Below, in pieces: positions 46,389 to 55,809 of a stretch of DNA of 64,000 nt. The stretch lies in contig JAGLBA010000001.1 of assembly GCA_018260475.1 (NCBI GenBank), positions 124,001 to 188,000 on the forward strand. The letters run 5' to 3'. The position numbers and the translations under genes are program-made. Within the stretch, counting starts at the first letter, position 1, and each line of letters starts with the position of its first letter. This DNA is from Chryseobacterium sp. GTDB lineage: Bacteria > Bacteroidota > Bacteroidia > Flavobacteriales > Weeksellaceae. Under the pieces are notes generated by a model. That model had not been told where the DNA came from, searched no databases, and saw nothing but the letters and a program-made list of their open reading frames with translations.

Positions 46389-48251
46389 ATGATTACAGAT
46401 ATATACGATGTCATAGTTGTAGGCGCAGGTCATGCCGGTTGCGAAGCCGCAGCCGCAGCCGCAAACCTCGGCTCGAAAACCCTACTCGTAACCATGAATA
46501 TGCAGACCATCGGGCAGATGTCTTGCAACCCAGCCATGGGCGGAATCGCGAAAGGGCAGATTGTCCGTGAGATTGATGCGATGGGAGGTTACAGTGGGAT
46601 CATAGCAGATAAATCTGCAATACAATTCAAAATGCTTAACCTTTCCAAAGGTCCCGCCATGTGGTCACCTCGAACACAAAACGACAGAATGCTTTTCGCC
46701 GAGGAGTGGCGTTACGCTTTGGAACAAACTCCAAATCTTGATTTCTTTCAAGATATGGTGAAGAGTTTAATTATAGAAAATAATCGCGTTGCAGGCGTTG
46801 TTACATCCCTCGGAATTCAGATAAAAGGTAAATCGGTAGTTCTTACAAACGGTACTTTCCTGAATGGATTAATCCATGTTGGAGATAAGCAATTAGGCGG
46901 AGGTAGAATGGGCGAACCACGCGCTTTTGGCATCACAGAGCAGCTGGTATCGCTAGGCTTTGAAGCAGGAAGAATGAAAACCGGAACGCCACCGCGGGTA
47001 GATGGCCGCAGTCTGGACTATTCTAAAATGGAAGAACAAAAAGGCGATGAAAACCCGGGGAAATTCTCTTACCTAGATACCCCAAGACTATCGAAACAAC
47101 TTAGCTGCCATATCGTTTACACCAATGAAACTGTTCATGAGATTCTCAAAGAGGGATTTGATAGAAGCCCGATGTTTAATGGAACTATCCAAAGTACGGG
47201 ACCTCGCTACTGCCCCTCCATCGAAGATAAAATCAACCGGTTTGCTGAGCGCACCAGACACCAACTTTTCGTTGAACCGGAAGGCTGGAAGACTGTTGAA
47301 ATTTATGTCAACGGTTTTAGTTCTTCCCTACCAGAAGAAGTTCAGATAAAGGCAATGAAACATATACCTGGTTTCGAAAATGTAAAAGTTTTCCGCCCTG
47401 GTTATGCTATAGAATATGACTACTTCCCTCCTACACAACTCAATCACACATTAGAAACCAAATTGATTGAAGATCTCTATTTCGCCGGCCAAATTAATGG
47501 AACTACAGGTTACGAAGAAGCAGCCGGGCAGGGTCTAATGGCAGGTATCAATGCTCATAATAAGGTTTATGGTAAAGATAAGTTTATTCTAGGCAGAGAG
47601 GAAGCTTACATCGGCGTTTTGATTGATGATTTGATTACAAAAGGTACAGAAGAACCTTACCGGATGTTTACTTCACGCGCCGAATATCGCTTACTTTTAA
47701 GACAAGATAATGCTGATATTAGATTGACTGAAAAGGCTTATAATTTAGGTTTAGCAAGCCAAGAACGCCTTAGAAAAGTAGAAGAAAAAATTAACAAAAG
47801 TAGAGAATTGGAAGCCTTTTTTGCAGAAACTTCTTTAAAACCCGGTGTTATAAACCCTGTTTTAGAAAGTATAGAATCTTCGCCAGTAGATCAAGCCTAC
47901 CGAGCAGCACAAATTTTAACAAGGCCAAACATGACGATAGAGAAGCTTGGGGAGATTGATTTTATAAAAGAGAAAACGAAACAATATTCAGATGAGGTTC
48001 GTGAACAAGCCGAAGTAAATATCAAATATAAAGGATATATCGATAAGGAACGCGAAAATGTAGTCAAACTTAAACGCCTAGAAACTATAAAAATTCCTGA
48101 GGATTTTGATTTTACGAATATCAATTCGCTATCTTCGGAGGCAAGGCAAAAAATGAACAAAGTGAAACCAAAATCCATTGCTCAAGCCGCTAGAATTAGC
48201 GGAGTTTCTCCATCGGATATAAATGTTTTACTTATCCACTTAGGAAGATAA
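46389..48251 (+). CDS. mnmG: tRNA uridine-5-carboxymethylaminomethyl modification enzyme MnmG
   Basis: 620 aa FAD enzyme (GidA) that with MnmE modifies U34 of certain tRNAs. FAD-binding VVGAGHAGCEAAAAAANLG at the N-terminus; SCNPAMGGIAKGQIVREIDA, GTPPRVDGRSLDYS and GQINGTTGYEEAAGQGLMAG are diagnostic, and the C-terminal helical domain is complete. A perfect parS lies just before its start and another just after its stop. Proximity of this gene to the replication origin is common in bacteria. Confidence 0.97.
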   Translation: MITDIYDVIVVGAGHAGCEAAAAAANLGSKTLLVTMNMQTIGQMSCNPAMGGIAKGQIVREIDAMGGYSGIIADKSAIQFKMLNLSKGPAMWSPRTQNDRMLFAEEWRYALEQTPNLDFFQDMVKSLIIENNRVAGVVTSLGIQIKGKSVVLTNGTFLNGLIHVGDKQLGGGRMGEPRAFGITEQLVSLGFEAGRMKTGTPPRVDGRSLDYSKMEEQKGDENPGKFSYLDTPRLSKQLSCHIVYTNETVHEILKEGFDRSPMFNGTIQSTGPRYCPSIEDKINRFAERTRHQLFVEPEGWKTVEIYVNGFSSSLPEEVQIKAMKHIPGFENVKVFRPGYAIEYDYFPPTQLNHTLETKLIEDLYFAGQINGTTGYEEAAGQGLMAGINAHNKVYGKDKFILGREEAYIGVLIDDLITKGTEEPYRMFTSRAEYRLLLRQDNADIRLTEKAYNLGLASQERLRKVEEKINKSRELEAFFAETSLKPGVINPVLESIESSPVDQAYRAAQILTRPNMTIEKLGEIDFIKEKTKQYSDEVREQAEVNIKYKGYIDKERENVVKLKRLETIKIPEDFDFTNINSLSSEARQKMNKVKPKSIAQAARISGVSPSDINVLLIHLGR

Positions 48252-48257
48252 ATTATT

Positions 48258-48273
48258 TGTTTCACGTGAAACA
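48258..48273. promoter_or_regulatory. parS site 2 (ParB-binding palindrome)
   Basis: Perfect TGTTTCACGTGAAACA, 6 bases after the mnmG stop and 13 bases before the methyltransferase ATG. Confidence 0.92.
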
Positions 48274-48286
48274 TTTCTGAAAATTC

Positions 48287-49105
48287 ATGAAGATAAAAGA
48301 CCATTTTCTCACACAGGAAGAATTCGAAATAAGAGAAACCGATATACCCGGAATATATCGAACCTACCCTACTCCATCGGATTTAGGTCGTTATTATGAA
48401 AGTGAAAACTATATTTCGCACCATCAAGACTCAGGTTCTTTAAAAGAAAAACTTTATAAATTTCTGCAAAGTTTCAATCTTAATTATAAAAGAAATATTA
48501 TAGCAAAGGAACTTTTCGTTGGAGCAAAAATATTAGACTATGGCTGCGGTGCGGGTGAATTTATCAAATATATAGAAAAGGATTTTGAAACTTATGGGTA
48601 CGAACCTAACCCGAAAGCAAGAGCCGCCGCAGAGAAAAAGGTAAATAAGGCAAAACTGATTCCCTCTATAGAAGAAATCCCTGATTTCAGTTTGGATGCT
48701 ATTACTCTTTGGCATGTTTTAGAACATATTGATAATCAGGAAGAAATGATTTCATTATTTAATAAAAAACTGAAAACCAATGGGTTATTAATTATTGCAG
48801 TTCCAAATCCAAATTCCTATGATGCCAAACATTACAAGGAATTTTGGGCGGCTTACGATATCCCAAGACATATTTTTCATTTTACAAAAACGGGTATAGA
48901 AAAGTTATTTACTTCGCCAAAATGGAAATTGGAAAAAGTAAAGCCTCTCCTACTCGATTCATTTTATATTTCCATGCTAAGCGAAAAATATCAAAAATCA
49001 ACACTTTATTGGCTAAAAGGAAGTATCTACGGAGCCATTTCTAATTTTAAGGCTTCAAAAACCGGCGAATTTTCTAGTTTGATATATATTATCAGAAAAA
49101 TTTAA
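48287..49105 (+). CDS. Class I SAM-dependent methyltransferase
   Basis: 272 aa. SAM-binding motif I is ILDYGCGAGEFIKY, with EPNPKARAAA as the acidic-loop region, SLDAITLWHVLEHI as motif II/post-II and LIIAVPNPNSYDAKH as motif III. The N-terminal YRTYPTPSDLGRYYESENYISH stretch is typical of methyltransferase family 12/UbiG-like proteins beside lipid or polysaccharide genes, but no substrate can be inferred. Cotranscription with mnmG is possible. Confidence 0.85.
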   Translation: MKIKDHFLTQEEFEIRETDIPGIYRTYPTPSDLGRYYESENYISHHQDSGSLKEKLYKFLQSFNLNYKRNIIAKELFVGAKILDYGCGAGEFIKYIEKDFETYGYEPNPKARAAAEKKVNKAKLIPSIEEIPDFSLDAITLWHVLEHIDNQEEMISLFNKKLKTNGLLIIAVPNPNSYDAKHYKEFWAAYDIPRHIFHFTKTGIEKLFTSPKWKLEKVKPLLLDSFYISMLSEKYQKSTLYWLKGSIYGAISNFKASKTGEFSSLIYIIRKI

Positions 49106-49229
49106 AAAGTAAATTTTTGGTATATTTCTGAATGTCGTTTTTTGATGAAATTTAATCAAACTTAAATTTTTAGTAATATATTCAACAGATAACTCCCCAA
49201 ATATTTCAGTGATCGGTCACTTTAAAGAC

Positions 49230-49264
49230 AAAAAAATTCCCGATAGATTCGGGAACTTCTTTTT
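49230..49264. terminator. Bidirectional terminator between methyltransferase and pgk
   Basis: TTCCCGA (49237-49243) pairs with TCGGGAA (49249-49255) around a 5-base loop. A seven-A run on the left gives a good T tail for pgk on the minus strand; a shorter T-rich tail lies on the right. Confidence 0.78.
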
Positions 49265-49282
49265 AAATATTAAACTAAATTT

Positions 49283-50473
49283 TTAGTTATTAATAGCTTT
49301 CACACCAGGAAGTTCCTTACCTTCCAAACTCTCCAGCATTGCACCACCACCGGTAGATACATAACTTACTTTGTCATCATAGCCGAACTGTTTCACGAAA
49401 GCCACACTATCTCCACCGCCTACTAGTGAGAACGCACCCAATTTGGTGGCCTCAGCGATACTGTCGCCCAAAGCAACTGTACCGGCAGCAAAATTAGACA
49501 TCTCAAACACACCAATTGGACCGTTCCAAAGAATAGTTTTTGAGTTTAACAAAACATCATGGAAAAGGTCGCGTGTTCTCGGACCCGCATCCATACCCAT
49601 CCACCCTTCTGGAATATCATAAATATCCACTTCTTTTCTCTCCGCATCATTATTAAAATCACTTGCAATCACCGCATCAACAGGCAGATATACTTTTACA
49701 TTTTGTGCTTTCGCTTTTTCCAATATTTCTAAAGCCAACTGCATTTTTTCTTCCTCCAATAGAGATTTTCCGATATTTCCACCCAATGCTTTAATGAAAG
49801 TAAATGCCATTCCGCCACCGATAATCAAGTTATTTACCGCAGGAAGTATATTCTCAATAATGGTAATTTTAGTAGAAACTTTAGAACCGCCTAGTATTGC
49901 AGTTACCGGCTTTTCTCCGTGGCCAAGAACCTTATCAATAGCTTCCAACTCCTTACTCATTAATAAACCGAAAAATTTAGTTGAAGGAAAATTTTGAGCA
50001 ATTACAGCTGTAGAGGCATGCGCTCTATGGGCTGTACCGAAGGCATCATTCACATAAGCATCAGCATATTTTGCTAATTTGCCAGCGAAATCTTTATCGC
50101 CTCCCTCCTCTTCGTTATAGAATCTCAGATTTTCCAAAAGAAGAATCTCACCCGGCTGCAACTCAGACGCCATTATTTCAGCCTCCTCCCCTATCGCATC
50201 AGATGCAAATTTTACAGATTTACCTAAAACTTTTTCAATTTCAGGAATAATATTTTTAAGAGAAAATTCCTCAGAAACCTTACCTTTAGGACGGCCTAAA
50301 TGTGTCATCAAAATTACGGAACCACCATCGTTTAGAATTTTTTCTATGGTTGGCTTCACGGCTTGAATCCTCGTGTTATCCGTTACTTCGCCACTTTCAT
50401 TTTGCGGAACATTGAAATCCACCCGAACGAGGGCTTTTTTATTTTTAAAATCAAAATCGTTAATAGTTTTCAT
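49283..50473 (-). CDS. pgk: Phosphoglycerate kinase
   Basis: 396 aa glycolytic enzyme making ATP from 1,3-bisphosphoglycerate. Signatures: [67 protein letters not shown] and the C-terminal [16 protein letters not shown] and [13 protein letters not shown] nucleotide-binding loops. It is transcribed away from rpiB, across the large AT-rich gap. Confidence 0.97.
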   Translation of the reverse strand: MKTINDFDFKNKKALVRVDFNVPQNESGEVTDNTRIQAVKPTIEKILNDGGSVILMTHLGRPKGKVSEEFSLKNIIPEIEKVLGKSVKFASDAIGEEAEIMASELQPGEILLLENLRFYNEEEGGDKDFAGKLAKYADAYVNDAFGTAHRAHASTAVIAQNFPSTKFFGLLMSKELEAIDKVLGHGEKPVTAILGGSKVSTKITIIENILPAVNNLIIGGGMAFTFIKALGGNIGKSLLEEEKMQLALEILEKAKAQNVKVYLPVDAVIASDFNNDAERKEVDIYDIPEGWMGMDAGPRTRDLFHDVLLNSKTILWNGPIGVFEMSNFAAGTVALGDSIAEATKLGAFSLVGGGDSVAFVKQFGYDDKVSYVSTGGGAMLESLEGKELPGVKAINN

Positions 50474-50496
50474 TTAAAAGGTTTTGTTTTGTTTCA

Positions 50497-50504
50497 CAAA
50501 TTTA
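50497..50504 (-). promoter_or_regulatory. -7 promoter box for pgk
   Basis: On the minus strand TAAATTTG matches TAnnTTTG, 23 bases upstream of the pgk ATG. Confidence 0.48.
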
Positions 50505-50950
50505 AGATTTATTTAGGCGTCTTGAAATTAAATTTGATTTAAAAATTCCACAAACGATCTCTCACCAATCATCACCTTATTTTTTTTAATTAATAAAAAG
50601 AAATGAATGATGGTGATGAGTGTTTGGGATTTCGGGGATAAAAAATAAAATATTTTTTCATCACATAAAATCGAAATAGAGTTCATACTTAATTAACATT
50701 GTAAAACCTTATGTATCATTGTAAAAGTATGGTTATGAACATTTGTGGAAAATCTTTATTAAAGGTGTTTTGGGATTAAATTGATATGGATAAAGTGTCT
50801 TATTTCCCCGCTGAAATTTTTTAAAATAAAAGATTGCGGTTAACAAAATTTAGTGCAATATGAATTTAATATGAATTAAAAAAGAACAATTTCCGAAAAC
50901 TTATTAACACCAGTTCGCTCTCTTTTCAACAAATAATAGGGATAGTTTTA

Positions 50951-50978
50951 TACATTTGTTTTAATAGTATTAAATTTG
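50951..50978 (+). promoter_or_regulatory. Two possible -7 boxes upstream of rpiB
   Basis: TACATTTG (50951-50958) and TAAATTTG (50971-50978) both match TAnnTTTG; the second lies 46 bases before the rpiB ATG. Spacing to a TTG -33 element is not convincing for either. Confidence 0.4.
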
Positions 50979-51024
50979 TCGTGAATGGTTGAACTTCATT
51001 CAAACAAAAATATAGAATCTAAAA

Positions 51025-51456
51025 ATGAAAAAAATAGCTATTGCAAGTGATCATGCCGGTTATGAGTATAAAGAATATTTGAAGTCCCAACTTTCCGGGG
51101 AATATGAAATAACAGATTATGGCACTAAATCATTGGATTCCGTGGATTATCCGGATTTCGTGCACCCGGCGGCTACTTCTATAGAACTTGGTGAAAACGA
51201 AATGGGTATCCTTATTTGCGGAAGTGGACAAGGTGTGCAACTTACTGCTAACAAACATGAAAAAATCCGTTGCGCACTTTGCTGGATGCCAGAATTAGGT
51301 GCTCTTGCAAGACAACATAACAATTGCAATATGGTGGCCATTCCTGCAAGATTTATCGCCAAAGAATTGGCGCTGGAGATCGTAGAAAACTTTCTTACAA
51401 CCGACTTTGAAGGTGGAAGACACGCAGCAAGGGTAGCGAAGATTGGATGTAATTAA
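51025..51456 (+). CDS. rpiB: Ribose-5-phosphate isomerase B
   Basis: 143 aa, RpiB/LacAB family, interconverting ribose-5-phosphate and ribulose-5-phosphate. ASDHAGYEYKEYL holds the active-site Asp-His, then CGSGQGVQLTANKHEKIRCAL with the catalytic cysteine and anion-binding loop, and ARQHNNCNMVAIPARFIA. It is followed after 27 bases by rnr. Confidence 0.95.
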   Translation: MKKIAIASDHAGYEYKEYLKSQLSGEYEITDYGTKSLDSVDYPDFVHPAATSIELGENEMGILICGSGQGVQLTANKHEKIRCALCWMPELGALARQHNNCNMVAIPARFIAKELALEIVENFLTTDFEGGRHAARVAKIGCN

Positions 51457-51483
51457 CACAAGTTTAAACTTACTTAAAAAATT

Positions 51484-53664
51484 ATGCAAAAAAAATCAAA
51501 ATACATATCGCAGAAAAACGACCATAAACTACAGGAAATCGGCCGACTAATCCTCAAATTCATGAATACGGATTCTGCAAAAATTTATAATTATAAGCAA
51601 ATTTCCGACGGGATAGACCAAAAAAATCCACGCCAAAGAGAGCAAGTGATACAGGCACTGCACAAGTTACAGGCCGAAGAACGAATCACCGAGCCGGAAA
51701 AAGGCAAATACATGATTAATCTTAAAATCGAAGGTACCCTTACCGGAACTATCGATTTCAACCAGGCAGGGAATGCCTATGTGCGCATAGATGGTGTGGA
51801 AGATGATGTTTTTATCCATTCCAAAAATGTGAAAGACGCATTGCAGGGCGACAAAGTCCTGATCGTAACCTATAACTTCAAAGGTAAGAAGATGGAGGGT
51901 TCCGTTTTGGAAGTTTTAGAACGGAAACGAGACCAGTTTGTGGGGACTTTGCAATTCATTCCGCATAAGGAGTTTGGTTTTGTGGTGTGTGATAAAAAGA
52001 CCATTAATACTGATATTTTCATTCCAAAAAGTAATATTAATGATGCCAAAGACGGCGATAAAGTCATTGTAAAAATGACCGAATGGCGCGCCGGAGAAAA
52101 GAATCCTACCGGAGAAATCATAAAAATCCTTGGAAAACCTGGAGATCACGATACCGAAATCCATTCGATTCTTGCAGAGTACGGCCTTCCTTACGAGTTT
52201 CCAGATGGGGTAGAGGCAGAGGCGGACCACATTGATAGAACTATAGACGAAGAGGAGGTAAAAGCCAACCGCCGTGATATGCGTGGTGTATTGACTTTCA
52301 CGATTGACCCGAAAGATGCTAAGGATTTTGATGATGCCCTTTCCATTCAAAAACTTCCGAACGGGAACTGGGAAATTGGGGTACACATTGCAGATGTTTC
52401 GCATTATGTGGTTCCTGGGACTATTTTGGATGAAGAAGCCTACAGCCGTGCAACATCCGTGTATCTAGTTGATAGAGTGGTGCCTATGCTCCCAGAAGTA
52501 TTGAGTAATGATGTTTGTTCCCTTCGTCCAAATGAAGATAAATACACCTTTTCCGCCGTTTTTGAACTCAATGATGATGCTGAAATCATGGCGCAATGGT
52601 TTGGTAGAACGGTGATACATTCCGACCGGCGATTCTCTTATGAAGAGGCCCAGGAGCGTATAGAAACCCGCGAAGGCGACCTTGCCGAAGAAATCCTTAC
52701 TCTGGATCGTCTGGCCAAAATTTTAAGGGAAAAGAGGATTCGCGATGGTGCCATTACTTTTGATAGAAGCGAAGTGCGCTTTAATTTAGATGAAAATGAT
52801 GAGCCTATCGGCGTTTATTTTAAAATTAGCAAAGATTCCAACCATTTGATCGAGGAATTTATGCTGTTGGCGAATAGGAAAGTTTCAGAATTTATTTCAT
52901 TAAATGAAAAAAGGACGCCTAACGGAAACACATTTATCTACCGTATTCACGATGATCCGGACCCTGCAAAACTCGAAGCTTTGCGGGATTTCGTAGGGAC
53001 ATTTGGTTATAAGATGAGTTTGGATAATGCCAAAAAAATCGCCCAATCCTTGAACGCCCTTTTGAAAGATGTGAAAGGCAAAGGTGAGGAAAATATGATT
53101 GAAACTTTGGCGATGCGTTCCATGAGTAAAGCGATTTATTCCACAGAGCCAATTGGTCACTATGGTCTTGGTTTTGAGTATTATAGCCATTTTACTTCAC
53201 CGATTCGCCGCTATCCAGATTTAATTGCCCACCGCCTGTTACAGCATTATTTAGACGGCGGAAAATCCCCTAATAAGCAGGAATATGAAGAAAAATGCAA
53301 GCATTGTTCCGCTATGGAGCGCCTTGCTGCCGATGCAGAGCGGGATTCCATTAAATTCATGCAGGTAAAATTTATGGAAAAACACTTAGGAGAAACATTC
53401 GAAGGCGTGATTTCCGGTGTTGCTGATTTCGGATTCTGGGTTCAAATTCCGGAAAACGGTGCCGAAGGTTTGATAAAATTACGCGATTTGATGGACGATT
53501 CCTACCAATACAATGCTCAAACCCACGCCGTGTATGGTGCGCGCACCGGTAACCGATACCAGTTGGGGGATACGCTGAAAATTCAGGTGGTGAAGGCCAA
53601 TCTCGCTGCGAAACAACTCGATTTTAAGATTGTGTCCAAAACAGCGTTTCAGGAAGAAATTTAA
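51484..53664 (+). CDS. rnr: Ribonuclease R
   Basis: 726 aa 3'-5' exoribonuclease of the RNase II/R family. N-terminal winged-helix and cold-shock-like domains (about 1-220), the RNB catalytic domain with TIDPKDAKDFDDALSI (metal-binding aspartates), GVHIADVSHYV and YYSHFTSPIRRYPDLIAHR, and a C-terminal S1 domain (GVISGVADFGFWVQIPENGAEG). It digests structured RNA. Ends in a terminator. Confidence 0.97.
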   Translation: MQKKSKYISQKNDHKLQEIGRLILKFMNTDSAKIYNYKQISDGIDQKNPRQREQVIQALHKLQAEERITEPEKGKYMINLKIEGTLTGTIDFNQAGNAYVRIDGVEDDVFIHSKNVKDALQGDKVLIVTYNFKGKKMEGSVLEVLERKRDQFVGTLQFIPHKEFGFVVCDKKTINTDIFIPKSNINDAKDGDKVIVKMTEWRAGEKNPTGEIIKILGKPGDHDTEIHSILAEYGLPYEFPDGVEAEADHIDRTIDEEEVKANRRDMRGVLTFTIDPKDAKDFDDALSIQKLPNGNWEIGVHIADVSHYVVPGTILDEEAYSRATSVYLVDRVVPMLPEVLSNDVCSLRPNEDKYTFSAVFELNDDAEIMAQWFGRTVIHSDRRFSYEEAQERIETREGDLAEEILTLDRLAKILREKRIRDGAITFDRSEVRFNLDENDEPIGVYFKISKDSNHLIEEFMLLANRKVSEFISLNEKRTPNGNTFIYRIHDDPDPAKLEALRDFVGTFGYKMSLDNAKKIAQSLNALLKDVKGKGEENMIETLAMRSMSKAIYSTEPIGHYGLGFEYYSHFTSPIRRYPDLIAHRLLQHYLDGGKSPNKQEYEEKCKHCSAMERLAADAERDSIKFMQVKFMEKHLGETFEGVISGVADFGFWVQIPENGAEGLIKLRDLMDDSYQYNAQTHAVYGARTGNRYQLGDTLKIQVVKANLAAKQLDFKIVSKTAFQEEI

Positions 53665-53673
53665 TTTAAATCA

Positions 53674-53701
53674 AACTTCGGCAACTGGGCCGGAGTTTTT
53701 T
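53674..53701 (+). terminator. rnr terminator
   Basis: AACTTCGGC (53674-53682) pairs with GCCGGAGTT (53689-53697, one wobble), followed by a T run. Confidence 0.8.
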
Positions 53702-53726
53702 ATATTTTTAACCAAAATTTTTGTTG

Positions 53727-54401
53727 ATGTTAGAACTCATATTTTCTGCGGTCGGTCTTGGTTTCATGCTGAGTTTGTTCTTCATAGGGCCTATATTTTT
53801 TCTGCTTGTAGAAACAAGTTTTTCGCGCGGCCCGAAACATGCCATTGCACTGGATGCGGGCGTTATTTTAGCTGATATTTTCTTCATCATAGTGGCCTAT
53901 TTTGCCAGTAAGGACTTGGTAAATATTATTGACAAGCATCCTGGTTTTTACAGGATTACAGCATTCATTATATTAGTATATGGCGTTTTTATGATTTTTT
54001 CTAAAACCAATATGCATTTAGAAAAGGAAGACAAAATCATTAATCAAAACTATTTTAAAACATTTTTGAGTGGTTTTTTCCTCAATCTTTTGAATATAGG
54101 AGTGGTGCTTTTTTGGTTGGTTACGGTGATTTCTGTTCGCAATCAATATCCTGATCTTGAAGATTTTATATTTTATATGGTACTTATGATTATGACCTAC
54201 TTGGGTATAGATTTGCTCAAGATATATTTGGCTAAACAGTTCCATGAAAAACTTACCGATAATCTCGCCAATAAAATTCGCAAAGGTGTGGGACTTATTC
54301 TTTGTGGCTTCAGTATTTTTATATTTATGCAAAGCTTTGCTAAGTTCAACCAGTTCGATAAGAAATTAGAGGAGGCTGAAAAACAGGAACAAAAGCGGTA
54401 A
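53727..54401 (+). CDS. LysE-family membrane transporter
   Basis: About 224 aa with six hydrophobic segments. The N-terminus LGFMLSLFFIGPIFFLLVETSFSRGPKHAIALDAGVILADIFFI carries the LysE/RhtB amino-acid exporter pattern (GP followed by a charged Gly-rich turn and an Asp in the next helix). A charged tail KKLEEAEKQEQKR ends it. ATG at 53727 is chosen over two in-frame TTG codons just upstream. Substrate unknown. ldcA follows 11 bases later. Confidence 0.82.
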   Translation: MLELIFSAVGLGFMLSLFFIGPIFFLLVETSFSRGPKHAIALDAGVILADIFFIIVAYFASKDLVNIIDKHPGFYRITAFIILVYGVFMIFSKTNMHLEKEDKIINQNYFKTFLSGFFLNLLNIGVVLFWLVTVISVRNQYPDLEDFIFYMVLMIMTYLGIDLLKIYLAKQFHEKLTDNLANKIRKGVGLILCGFSIFIFMQSFAKFNQFDKKLEEAEKQEQKR

Positions 54402-54412
54402 GTCTACTTAAA

Positions 54413-55342
54413 ATGAAAGAAGTAATCTATCCTCCAAAACTAAAAAAAGGAGCGAAAATCGCCATCATTTCTCCTGCCGGATCGGTGGAGGAAATCCAAC
54501 TGGAAAAAGGAATCAATTTTTTAAAATCAAAAGGATTCGAGACTGTTTTAGGCAAAAATGTTTTTACCAAAGTGTTTAGCGGATACAGTTATGCCGGCAC
54601 GGAAGAAGAACGGATTTCCGATATCAACTGGGCTCTGAACGATCCTGAAATTTCCGCAGTTTGGGCGTCCAGAGGTGGGTATGGCTGTATGCATTTGGTT
54701 AGAAATATTAAACTATCGGGCTTCAAAAAAACGCCAAAATGGTATATTGGATATTCAGATAATACGGTGATAAACAGTTTTTTGCTTAAAAATAATTTTG
54801 CCTCCATTCATGGGCAAACCATCAAAACTTCAAGTTTCGGTGTGATTGATGATGGCTATGACCGCACTTTTGATATTCTTCTGGGAAAGAAGCCAAAATA
54901 TTCTGTAAAACCGCATAAATGCAACAAATTTGGTACGGCAGAGGGCCAGCTGATTGGCGGAAATCTGGCTTTGGTATATGCACTTCTGGGTACAAAATAT
55001 TCATATGATTTTAAGGATAAAATCTTATTTATAGAAGATATCGGAGAACAATACTACGCACTGGACAGGATGCTTATGTCGCTCGATTTAGCAGGCGTTT
55101 TTAGCAAAATTTCGGGGTTAATTGTTGGCGGAATGACGAACATGGGAGACGAGAAATCCAACAAAGATTTCGAGGAAAGTTTTGATGATTTTGCCTACAA
55201 AATCGTTGCAGAAAGGATTAAAAATTACGACTTTCCGACTATTTTCGGTTTCCCAAATGGCCATATTTTTGACAACCGTCCGCTGATTATCGGCGCCGAT
55301 GTGAGGATGAAAGTAGGAGAGAAGGTTACTTTAGATTTTTAG
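54413..55342 (+). CDS. ldcA: LD-carboxypeptidase (S66 family)
   Basis: 309 aa. Cleaves the terminal D-alanine from murein tetrapeptides during peptidoglycan recycling. The nucleophile serine is in VWASRGGYGCMHLV; the supporting Glu is in LFIEDIGEQYYALDRML and the His in FPNGHIFDNRP. AIISPAGSVEE and YIGYSDNT are also typical. No signal peptide, so it is cytoplasmic. Confidence 0.93.
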   Translation: MKEVIYPPKLKKGAKIAIISPAGSVEEIQLEKGINFLKSKGFETVLGKNVFTKVFSGYSYAGTEEERISDINWALNDPEISAVWASRGGYGCMHLVRNIKLSGFKKTPKWYIGYSDNTVINSFLLKNNFASIHGQTIKTSSFGVIDDGYDRTFDILLGKKPKYSVKPHKCNKFGTAEGQLIGGNLALVYALLGTKYSYDFKDKILFIEDIGEQYYALDRMLMSLDLAGVFSKISGLIVGGMTNMGDEKSNKDFEESFDDFAYKIVAERIKNYDFPTIFGFPNGHIFDNRPLIIGADVRMKVGEKVTLDF

Positions 55343-55381
55343 AAACGGGAAACAAAAACGAAGAATATAAAACCAATTGCC

Positions 55382-55747
55382 GTGGCCGATCACAATGATT
55401 TTGGCAAACTCGCCGAAGAACTTGCCGCCGATTTTTTAACCAAAAAAGGATATAAAATTTTGGTTAAAAACTACCGTTTCCGAAAGGCCGAAGTAGATAT
55501 CATCGCTGAATTTGAAAGTCAAATTATTATTGTCGAAGTAAAGGCGCGGCAAAACCATACCGTAATGGAGCCTCATGAGGCCGTAAACAAGGCCAAAATT
55601 CGACTTTTAGTGGCCGCCGCAGACGAGTTTATGAAGGAGCGAACGAACGAAGTCCGTTTCGACATTATCGCCGTTATTCGCACTCCCAACGGCAAACTGG
55701 AAATCACCTATATAGAAAATGCTTTCGATAGCATAGATGCCAACTAA
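55382..55747 (+). CDS. YraN family (UPF0102) nuclease-fold protein
   Basis: 121 aa. The core has the restriction-endonuclease-like pattern: GKLAEELAADFLTKKGYKIL, ...NYRFRKAEVDIIAEFE, IIVEVKARQNH (the D...ExK metal site). Function is unclear; related to Holliday-junction resolvase-like nucleases by fold. The start codon appears to be GTG at 55382; no in-frame ATG gives the conserved N-terminus. Confidence 0.9.
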   Translation: MADHNDFGKLAEELAADFLTKKGYKILVKNYRFRKAEVDIIAEFESQIIIVEVKARQNHTVMEPHEAVNKAKIRLLVAAADEFMKERTNEVRFDIIAVIRTPNGKLEITYIENAFDSIDAN

Positions 55748-55756
55748 AAATTTAGA

Positions 55757-55793
55757 GAAAAAATTCCCTCTCCAAAAATGGAGAGGGAATTTT
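55757..55793. terminator. Bidirectional terminator between yraN and sodC
   Basis: A perfect 13-bp stem: AAATTCCCTCTCC (55761-55773) with GGAGAGGGAATTT (55780-55792), 6-base loop, A run on the left and short T run on the right. Confidence 0.85.
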
Positions 55794-55809
55794 CAGGTGA
55801 GGATAAAAC

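Larger units (their letters stand above)
50474..51024. other. AT-rich divergent gap, candidate replication origin (oriC)
   Basis: No credible gene in 551 bases. It holds an 8-bp inverted repeat TCATCACC/GGTGATGA (50569-50576, 50612-50619), a direct repeat CATTGTAAAA at 50697 and 50717, a tandem AATATGAATT at 50857 and 50868 (11-base period), and four 9-mers one mismatch from the DnaA box: 50733-50741, 50744-50752, 50785-50793, 50901-50909. Genes diverge from it and parS site 2 is 2.3 kb away. No perfect DnaA box is present, so this is a candidate only. Confidence 0.42.

Noticed and set aside
49390..49405. TGTTTCACGAAAGCC in pgk as another parS
   Set aside because: Only the left half of the palindrome is present; the right arm does not match GTGAAACA.
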